IMG/VR virus record: IMGVR_UViG_3300020179_003166
Coordinates: 1 to 20,536 of that record
Length of the DNA: 20,536 nucleotides
Source of the DNA: a virus
Reading direction: 5' to 3' (one strand)
This document shows, piece after piece, positions 14,966 to 20,536 of the stretch. The position numbers and the translations under genes are program-made. The notes beneath the pieces were generated by a model that worked only from the letters and a program-made list of their open reading frames with translations, did not search any database and was not told where the DNA came from. Within the stretch, counting starts at the first letter, position 1; the number at the start of each line of letters is the position of its first letter.

Positions 14966-16378
14966 ATGACACTATCCAAACGTCCAGAATATCCATCGAT
15001 GCAGTCTTTACAAATGTCGGAGGCAGACATATTTGAATATGGCAACATTAATCTTAATTTGCGACCTATTGTAAAATTGAAAAATGGTCAGATTGCGACA
15101 ATTATCTCAATTACGATTAATGATGTCATTGTAATTAATCCAGGTGTCAGTGCTAGTCAAAAAAAATGTTTTACGCTTATTCCGACGATTAGTGATGATG
15201 GCGTAATCCTGCCAACCAAAGAAGCCAACCTCACTTATTCAATAAGTGGAAGACATCTTGGTAAATTTTCAACTATAAAAATAGCAGAAAAATACGCAAA
15301 AATACTATCCAATCAAGAAAAACGACGATACGAAACACAAATAAAAAACAATCCGGATTATTTGGTAGGTGACAAAACGTGGTATCCGATTGAACAAATA
15401 ATTGAACCCTCAAACAGAAACTTGGGAGGAATTTTACAAATAACAGACCTATACGGAGCTTCAGCAGAAGATTTTAAAAACAATCTGATTTCCGTAAGTG
15501 TTAGCTATGGAATGGATTTAAATCCAGAAATAAGCATTGAAGTGATAGATGAAGACTACAAAATGTTTGATTCAAATTATTTTGTTATTCGTAGAGACAT
15601 TATGTACCGTGGGAGAAGGTACGAAATAGCTGAAGTTTCTGCAAAGCCAGGGCCGGGAGGCTCTCCAAGCGTAGTTGTTAAAGCAAGAAACAAAGCACTT
15701 CAGCAAATGCGACGAGATAAACTTCCAAATTCAGTTAGTGGAAGCTCTGGATATGAATATGCCGGCAACGCTGCAAAAAAATTTGGTTTACAATTTGTTG
15801 GTCAGCAATCCGCAAAAACAAAATCAACATTCAAAGCCCGCACCGGAGATGGCGAAGAATCAGTTTGGGATGTACTGACAAGAACTGCCGGCGACAATCA
15901 ATTTGTTGTTTTTGAAGTAGATGGAGTTCTGGTTTATGCATCACAAGAATGGCTGCTATACAAATTTGGTAGTTCATACACGACAGAGTCCGGGAAAACA
16001 AAAAAATTTGTGCCGTTGCTTTTTTATCCAAATAGAAACATTAAGGAACTTGTTGATGAATTGTTATTGGGAAATCATACAGATTTATTTGAGCTTGAGA
16101 CATGGCACGATTTTTCTTCCTCCGACAATGAGCCATTGGCCGCTACGGGGAGCTGCAATGTTTTGATGCCCCAGGGTGGAGCCCTGCGTCCTGGTCATAC
16201 CGCAATTTGTGGACCATACCCCAATTATTTTTTTGGTGCATATTTAATTACCGAAGTATCCTTTAGCGAAGGTTCACCCCAGTCAGCGCAAATATCATTT
16301 CGCACGCCAGAAGAGCCAAAAGACCAAAAGGGTAAACCGATTAAGCCTAAAGCCGGCTCAAAACCTGGTATTTTCTAA
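14966..16378 (+). CDS. Baseplate hub protein (gp27/gpD-like) with extra N-terminal module
   Basis: A 470-residue protein. From about residue 150 it follows the hub pattern: ISVSVSYGMDLNPEISIEVI, YFVIRRDIMYRGRRYEIAEV, AAKKFGLQFVG, ESVWDVLTRTAGDN and a C-terminal strand set ending FGAYLITEVSFSEGSPQSAQ. Hub trimers join tube and spike. The first part is unusual. Residues about 35-121 contain KNGQIATIISI, TLIPTISDDGVILPTKEA, SISGRHLGKFSTIKIAEKYA and NQEKRRYE. This matches a module seen in other phage virion proteins, with consensus IPT..DG....EA...Y..TG.HLG.F.T.E.A..YA..L...Q...Y. The function of the module is unknown to me. The gene starts ten bases after the previous stop in AT-rich DNA without a clear ribosome site. 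The spike gene starts two bases after its stop. Confidence 0.75.
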   Translation: MTLSKRPEYPSMQSLQMSEADIFEYGNINLNLRPIVKLKNGQIATIISITINDVIVINPGVSASQKKCFTLIPTISDDGVILPTKEANLTYSISGRHLGKFSTIKIAEKYAKILSNQEKRRYETQIKNNPDYLVGDKTWYPIEQIIEPSNRNLGGILQITDLYGASAEDFKNNLISVSVSYGMDLNPEISIEVIDEDYKMFDSNYFVIRRDIMYRGRRYEIAEVSAKPGPGGSPSVVVKARNKALQQMRRDKLPNSVSGSSGYEYAGNAAKKFGLQFVGQQSAKTKSTFKARTGDGEESVWDVLTRTAGDNQFVVFEVDGVLVYASQEWLLYKFGSSYTTESGKTKKFVPLLFYPNRNIKELVDELLLGNHTDLFELETWHDFSSSDNEPLAATGSCNVLMPQGGALRPGHTAICGPYPNYFFGAYLITEVSFSEGSPQSAQISFRTPEEPKDQKGKPIKPKAGSKPGIF

Positions 16379-16380
16379 TT

Positions 16381-16758
16381 ATGCTGTATGACCCAACCGC
16401 AAGGTTTTCGAACTCCAAAAAAGCCTCATCGCGCAAGCCATCTCCTGGTGGCCTATACCTCGGCACGGTGGTAAGAGTGAGTGCCGAGGGGGTTTTTGTC
16501 AATGTTCCAAAAGTTGCATCACAAACAATTTTTGGTCCATCCCTGGTGTTTTGTACGTATCCGATTGTCGGGCAAAAAGTATTATGTGGATTTCTTGACA
16601 ATAGATTTGAAGAAGTTGTCATTCTTGGAAGAGAAACTGCTAGTAAAATTATTAAGGAGGTCGATGTGCCAATTGCGGCAACCGATGCCGCAAACAAAAC
16701 ATACGTTGACACGGAAATATTGGAATTAAAAAATTACGTCGATGCAAATTTTGATTAG
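16381..16758 (+). CDS. Baseplate spike / OB-fold protein (gpV/gp5-like) without enzyme domain
   Basis: A 125-residue protein. Residues about 25-84 form an OB-type barrel: GLYLGTVVRVSAEGVFVNVP, then YPIVGQKVLCGFLDNRFEEV and VILGR, the usual beginning of contractile-tail spike proteins that sit under the hub trimer. There is no lysozyme domain as in T4 gp5. The C-terminus (about 96-125) reads PIAATDAANKTYVDTEILEL, a motif well known from trimeric tail-fibre stalks (AATDAANK.YVD), and probably forms a short trimeric coil at the tip. An ideal AAGGAGG sequence lies inside the gene at 16654-16660, five bases before an in-frame GTG at 16666. Position between hub and gp25-like gene is standard. Confidence 0.78.
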   Translation: MLYDPTARFSNSKKASSRKPSPGGLYLGTVVRVSAEGVFVNVPKVASQTIFGPSLVFCTYPIVGQKVLCGFLDNRFEEVVILGRETASKIIKEVDVPIAATDAANKTYVDTEILELKNYVDANFD

Positions 16759-16763
16759 GATTT

Positions 16764-17063
16764 ATGGACACTCTCAAACTACCCATGACTTTTGGACGCG
16801 GCAGGGCGGCCACCTTAATCGATGGAACTCGTCCGTATTATTCACAGATAATTGCTGTGGCCACAAGAATTGAGAGAGGAGAATTGCCTCTAGAAATAAC
16901 TTACGGCGTAAAAGACCCTACATTTTCTACATTAAGAGAATCGGAAATTAGATACACAATTGCTCAGTTTTGGCCAGAAATTCAACTCACCTTGATTGAG
17001 AGGGGAAAACCGACAAATGACGGTGAACAAAGAATTTTGATTGATTTTGTGATTGGAGATTAA
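16764..17063 (+). CDS. Baseplate wedge protein (gp25/gpW-like)
   Basis: A 99-residue protein of normal length for the gp25-like family, which is related to bacterial TssE. Characteristic parts are PMTFGRGRAATLIDG at the N-terminus, the core VATRIERGELPLEITYGVKD, TIAQFWPEIQLTLIE and the terminal GEQRILIDFVIGD strand. These proteins start the baseplate wedge and contact the first sheath ring. A TAGGAT ribosome site is just upstream of the ATG, five bases after the spike stop. The gpJ-like gene follows two bases after its stop, completing the conserved gp25-gpJ pair. Confidence 0.85.
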   Translation: MDTLKLPMTFGRGRAATLIDGTRPYYSQIIAVATRIERGELPLEITYGVKDPTFSTLRESEIRYTIAQFWPEIQLTLIERGKPTNDGEQRILIDFVIGD

Positions 17064-17065
17064 TC

Positions 17066-18556
17066 ATGCCATCTCCAGATTTTTCAGAATACATTGACCT
17101 CACAATAAATGATAAACAACCGGACGAGTTATACGATGAGTCTGTTGAGTATGCTCGTTTGGCAATGCCAGAATTTTCTCCTCGACCGGGGACAATCGAA
17201 GACGCAATTCTTCAGGCGGCTGCCTATTTAGGTTCGTTTAATTTGGGAAATATAAACCGCTTGCCAGATGGGCTCATGGAGGGCATACTTCGATATTTGG
17301 ACATTATCAGAAAAGAAGCCACCTTTGGTTCTGTGCAACTTGAATTTACATTATCTCAAGCTGGCGAGACAGTTCCCGCAGAAACTGTCGCAGTATACGA
17401 AATAGTTAATGGCGATGATATAGAACAATATCCATTTTCCACAAATAGCACTGTGGTTGCAGATGGCGCGTCTACAACCGTAACTGCAACTGCTACGTCC
17501 TTGGTTGCTGGTGTTCTGCCAACAATCACCCCCGGCACACAGTTGGTCCTGGTTCAACCAAGTGCAACGATACTAGATGTTGTAACAGACAGCAATATTA
17601 CACAAGGTGCACTAGCCGAAACTACCTCTGAATACCTAAGCCGTGGAACTACACACCTAGAGAGTTTAAGCTCTGGACTGTCAACCGCCAAACAGGTTGA
17701 GAATTACATTCTTACAAATTTTGTTGACGTGCATAGGTGTAAAGTTTACGATGTTTCTAGGGCGGCGTATTATAACGCTTCTGCCGGCACCCTGAACGGA
17801 CAAAATGCGGCAAACGACATTGCGACAGTGTCAACAAGTGAGGATTTTGTTGAGCTCTCAAATGATTTTAATAGTAACTTGTTTTTAATTTTGGGTCCTG
17901 ACTATTACGGAGACAATACATATGTAAATACAATTCGCACCGGCATATATACAGGTGAAACTGTTGGTGATTCAGATGTTGAATTCACAAATTTGAATAC
18001 TGCAGCAACTGGCTCCGCCGGTCCAATTGATGTATTGTCTATTAATTCGATAGAATATTCAACTCAAGGCAATCATCCTGGATATTTTATTATCTTTGCA
18101 TGCGACTCGGGTGGTTCCCCGCTTTCTGATTCATTAAAAATTGAGATTCGTAATGCAGTTGCCGAGCGCATAACGGCCGGCCTCAAGTTTGAATTACTCG
18201 ACGCATATCCTTTTGACGTCGATATCACAGCTACCGTGTCTATCAATCCAGAATTTGGAGCAAGCTCTGTGGCCACAAATATTGCAAACGAAATTGAATC
18301 TTTGGTCTCTTTGGCAAATTGGCCCAACTGGAATCGAACCTTACGAATATTTGACATAGTTGTTGCTGCAAGCAAGATTGCTGGCGTCGACTATGTATAT
18401 AGCATTAGTGCCACCGTGCCAGAGTATCCCGCTGCAGAATACCCAGGCAATCAATTATTGGCGTCTGAATTGAATGCCAACAATAATTTAATCGGATATC
18501 AAATAAATTATTTTGGTGTTTTGCCCAGAGCATCAGTTGAAGTTGTGGTCTTGTAG
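17066..18556 (+). CDS. Baseplate wedge protein J (gpJ / Mu gp47-like)
   Basis: A 496-residue protein following the gp25-like gene, as in P2, Mu and related tails. Recognisable parts are the N-terminal MPEFSPRPGTIEDAILQAAA (about 34-53) with a helix through ILRYLDIIRKEATFGSVQLE, beta-rich middle domains (about 90-175), and the family hallmark SEYLSRGTTHLESLSSGLST (about 188-207) followed by the helix AKQVENYILTNF and the DVHRCKVYDVSRA strand. A later segment has SDSLKIEIRNAVAERITAGL and the strand FDVDITATVSINPE, also standard. The protein dimerises with the gpI-type protein to form wedge arms that trigger sheath contraction. Length is somewhat larger than P2 gpJ but fits Mu gp47-like relatives. 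No oddities in frame or stop. Confidence 0.88.
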   Translation: MPSPDFSEYIDLTINDKQPDELYDESVEYARLAMPEFSPRPGTIEDAILQAAAYLGSFNLGNINRLPDGLMEGILRYLDIIRKEATFGSVQLEFTLSQAGETVPAETVAVYEIVNGDDIEQYPFSTNSTVVADGASTTVTATATSLVAGVLPTITPGTQLVLVQPSATILDVVTDSNITQGALAETTSEYLSRGTTHLESLSSGLSTAKQVENYILTNFVDVHRCKVYDVSRAAYYNASAGTLNGQNAANDIATVSTSEDFVELSNDFNSNLFLILGPDYYGDNTYVNTIRTGIYTGETVGDSDVEFTNLNTAATGSAGPIDVLSINSIEYSTQGNHPGYFIIFACDSGGSPLSDSLKIEIRNAVAERITAGLKFELLDAYPFDVDITATVSINPEFGASSVATNIANEIESLVSLANWPNWNRTLRIFDIVVAASKIAGVDYVYSISATVPEYPAAEYPGNQLLASELNANNNLIGYQINYFGVLPRASVEVVVL

Positions 18557-18557
18557 T

Positions 18558-19802
18558 ATGGCTAAAATAAAAAATCGTCTTAGTGACTCTTTGGCAAAAC
18601 TTTCGTCGATATATGTGAATGATTTTTGGCAAACTATTGACTTGAGCTATGAGGTTGATGGTTCTTCTGAACTGTTTGAAGGTTTTTCCGATTTTAAACA
18701 ATTAAAAATTGAACTGTTAAACAATTCAACACATGGCACTCTTTTTAAAGATGACATACAGTTATTTCAAACAGATATTAATTCGCCAATGGTTTTTTTG
18801 TTTGCGGTTAAAATGCCTTCTGGTGGAACAGTTACATGCACTATCACTGACGTAAATGAAGTGATTGTAACTTCGATTGTTACGGTGCTTAATTTAAGTC
18901 AATCAGATGCAGTAATTAATGCTCCGGGAGTTCTTTCGCCTCAGTGGAATATTTTTAGAAGCGATACAATTGAATTGCCACCCGGCCAAGAAGTACCCGC
19001 TATGAATATTGCCATTGAGTTTGAGCCAACTAATTCAAATGAACCTTTTTATTTTACAACTCCAGCACTGTATCCCGCCTATGAGTTTGCCATAACAAAT
19101 ATTGCTGTTCCAATAATTACTTCATTGCTTCCAAATGTTATTTCTGAAACAGATTTTTATTCTGAAACAAAACCAGACCTACCAATACGCCGCTTAATTG
19201 ATGTTGCATATTCGGGCTTGGGCGACTCAATGGAGTTGACGCAAGATTTTGCCTATATTGACAAAGAGGAAGGGTTTTTGTCAAATTTAGACAATACAAA
19301 AAGCACACTTGTAAATTCTTCGATTGCCTCCTTAGAAACATTAATATGGTTGTGCAAATTCACTGGAACGCAACCGCTTACACGATTTATTTTTTCTCCA
19401 GAATTTGTGGGTGATGCTTTTGTGTTAAATACAAGTAATTTAAATTCAGAAAATCAATTACGTCTTACTGGTTATACGGAGCTCAATCCACCACTGTCTG
19501 ACGTTGCATTTCAGAAAACTTTTTTAAGATGGCAGTTGGATACTGGATACTACGGCAAAAATGCCGGAAGTATGAATTCCATTGTTGAGGCCACAAAACT
19601 AGTGCTAATTAATGACAAGACAGTTGTGGCGGAGTTTGATTATTCTACAAATCCATTTGAAATAAACATACAGACAAAATGGTTTGAAACTATTGGCGCT
19701 ATTGGTCCTGAGGTTGTTGGACAATCTTCACTTATTGTTCTTGAATCAATAGAACGAGCGCGCCCACTTGGTACAAAAATTACTCACGAATACGTGGCAT
19801 AA
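18558..19802 (+). CDS. Putative gpI-like baseplate wedge protein with N-terminal beta extension
   Basis: A 414-residue protein. The ATG at 18558 lies one base after the gpJ stop; an upstream ATG at 18513 overlaps gpJ by 44 bases and is less likely. Residues about 1-185 are strand-rich (MVFLFAVKMPSGGTVTCTIT) and unrecognised. From about residue 190 the pattern resembles tail protein I: SLLPNVISETDFYS, LPIRRLIDVAYSGLGDSM, SLETLIWLCKFTG, and near the end FLRWQLDTGYYGKNAGSMNS with VEATKLVLINDKTVV and the closing LESIERARPLGTKITHEYVA. The order wedge gp25, J, then I is typical, which supports the call. P2 gpI is much shorter (about 180 residues), so this would be an enlarged or fused version. A minor tail or fibre adaptor is the alternative. 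Confidence 0.55.
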   Translation: MAKIKNRLSDSLAKLSSIYVNDFWQTIDLSYEVDGSSELFEGFSDFKQLKIELLNNSTHGTLFKDDIQLFQTDINSPMVFLFAVKMPSGGTVTCTITDVNEVIVTSIVTVLNLSQSDAVINAPGVLSPQWNIFRSDTIELPPGQEVPAMNIAIEFEPTNSNEPFYFTTPALYPAYEFAITNIAVPIITSLLPNVISETDFYSETKPDLPIRRLIDVAYSGLGDSMELTQDFAYIDKEEGFLSNLDNTKSTLVNSSIASLETLIWLCKFTGTQPLTRFIFSPEFVGDAFVLNTSNLNSENQLRLTGYTELNPPLSDVAFQKTFLRWQLDTGYYGKNAGSMNSIVEATKLVLINDKTVVAEFDYSTNPFEINIQTKWFETIGAIGPEVVGQSSLIVLESIERARPLGTKITHEYVA

Positions 19803-19804
19803 CC

Positions 19805-20053
19805 ATGCAAGATGACGACGACCAGACCCTTCAAAATTTATTTAACTCAATAATGAAAAACATAATGCCGTCAAGACTTGTCACTAATTTTATAATCGTT
19901 GCGGAAGTTGCTGATGAAGAAACTAGTGAATTATCCGTGTCTGTGTCTGAAGGACTTTCGCCCTGGGCGGCAGATGGAATGTTAAGGTATGCACAGCAAA
20001 TGATGATGACCGGTGATTTTAACCGGTCCGACGACGAAGACCTAGAGGATTAG
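19805..20053 (+). CDS. Small acidic protein of the tail region
   Basis: An 82-residue protein with acidic ends (MQDDDDQ at the start and SDDEDLED at the end). The middle reads LVTNFIIVAEVADEETSELS, then EGLSPWAADGMLRYAQQMM. The pattern of a hydrophobic strand with VAE, a polar turn, a strand and a helix starting at SPW resembles small conserved proteins of unknown function seen in actinobacterial phages (forms like LVAEW.D..G...L......TW...G.L..AL), but the match is loose. Two bases separate it from the preceding stop. Function unknown. Confidence 0.65.
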   Translation: MQDDDDQTLQNLFNSIMKNIMPSRLVTNFIIVAEVADEETSELSVSVSEGLSPWAADGMLRYAQQMMMTGDFNRSDDEDLED

Positions 20054-20107
20054 TAAATGAGTTATATAAAGTACAATTGTAAATCAACGATATTTAGTAG
20101 GTGATTT

Positions 20108-20536
20108 ATGGCTCTTCAAACCTTTACTGCTGGTCAGACGCTTACTGCTGCGGCGATGAATACGCTTCAAGCAAGCGACTATAACTACACCAGAAAAGTC
20201 ATAACCACCGCGACCTATACCGCTGTACTAGAAGACAGGGGTCAACTGCTTGAATTTCAAAATGCCGGAGGCACAACGGTTACCGTACCCCTAAATTCCT
20301 CAGTTGCGTATGATGTGGGTGATGTTCTTGAGTTTATAAATGGTTCTGCTGCAACGGTTTCTATAGTTGGTGCTTCTGGGGTAACCATAGAGGCAACCGG
20401 TGATATTACGTCCATGACCTCTGAATGGCAAAGGGCAACTCTTGTAAAGAGAGAAACCAATAACTGGCTTCTTGTTGGATTGACTTCTGTTTCAATTTTG
20501 GATTCTGCAATAGTAACTGCCGATATTAGTGATGGT
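20108..20536 (+). CDS. Tail fibre / receptor-binding-type structural protein, 5' part (3' end outside window)
   Basis: The frame is open from the ATG at 20108 to the end of the window (143 residues so far). An AGGTGAT ribosome site precedes it. The beginning, ALQTFTAGQTLTAAAMNTLQ followed by ASDYNY, is a common opening of phage minor structural and fibre proteins (FTAGQ.LTAA.MN.L). Residues about 30-120 form a beta module (LLEFQNAGGTTVTVP, SVAYDVGDVLEFING, TVSIVGASGVTIEATG, TNNWLLVG) found in many tail-fibre and capsid-surface proteins of environmental phages. The last residues (SVSILDSAIVTADISDG) look like the start of a fibre stalk. Its place at the end of the baseplate genes supports an adsorption role; the receptor cannot be inferred. 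Confidence 0.75.
   Translation, partial: MALQTFTAGQTLTAAAMNTLQASDYNYTRKVITTATYTAVLEDRGQLLEFQNAGGTTVTVPLNSSVAYDVGDVLEFINGSAATVSIVGASGVTIEATGDITSMTSEWQRATLVKRETNNWLLVGLTSVSILDSAIVTADISDG

Noticed and set aside
20006-20028. Two ACCGGT palindromes near the end of the small acidic protein gene
   Set aside because: Each is a six-base palindrome within coding sequence, with no T-tract or wider symmetry. Chance is sufficient.
1-20536. CRISPR array, insertion sequence or attachment site
   Set aside because: I saw no regularly spaced repeats, no transposase, no integrase and no tRNA end that could serve as an attachment site.

Overview
The window is a contiguous piece of a tailed double-stranded DNA phage with a contractile tail (myovirus-type Caudoviricetes), or a prophage of that kind. 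Every convincing gene is on the + strand. Genes are tightly packed, often overlapping by 1 to 23 bases, and all three standard stop codons are used, so there is no sign of stop recoding. The DNA looks moderately AT-rich. No integrase, tRNA or host gene is visible. The host cannot be read from the sequence. The style of the tape-measure peptidase and of some small proteins recalls phages of Actinobacteria, possibly freshwater ones, but that is an inference from memory.

Bases 1-2023 hold a recombination block: the 3' end of a Rad52-like annealing protein, a RecB/Cas4-type PD-(D/E)XK nuclease with a four-cysteine Fe-S signature, an unrecognised helical protein and an HNH endonuclease. A strong intrinsic terminator ends this block at about 2152. 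Bases 2024-2361 are the only long non-coding stretch; after the terminator they hold a hairpin-rich leader with a second GC-rich hairpin before the next gene. Bases 2362-3792 encode a RuvC-like resolvase, a coiled-coil protein and a ParB-like protein. After a 52-base gap the genes switch to virion structure.

Bases 3845-20536 follow the usual contractile-tail order: small basic protein, head-tail adaptor (with an inserted beta domain), tail completion protein, putative tail terminator, small unknown protein, sheath, tube, G/GT tail assembly chaperones joined by a -1 frameshift, a 1679-residue tape measure with a C-terminal M15-like peptidase, tube initiator, baseplate hub (with an extra N-terminal module), OB-fold spike, gp25-like wedge, gpJ-like wedge, a gpI-like protein, a small acidic protein, and the start of a fibre-type protein. 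Terminase, portal and capsid genes are not in the window and do not lie between the replication block and the neck genes.

The most rewarding points are: the unlisted T reading frame at 8945-9136, reached through the canonical slippery heptamer at 8939-8945; the non-coding leader at 2153-2361, whose alternative pairings resemble a regulatory attenuator; the peptidase fused to the tape measure while the spike has no enzyme domain; and the two inserted modules in the adaptor and the hub.
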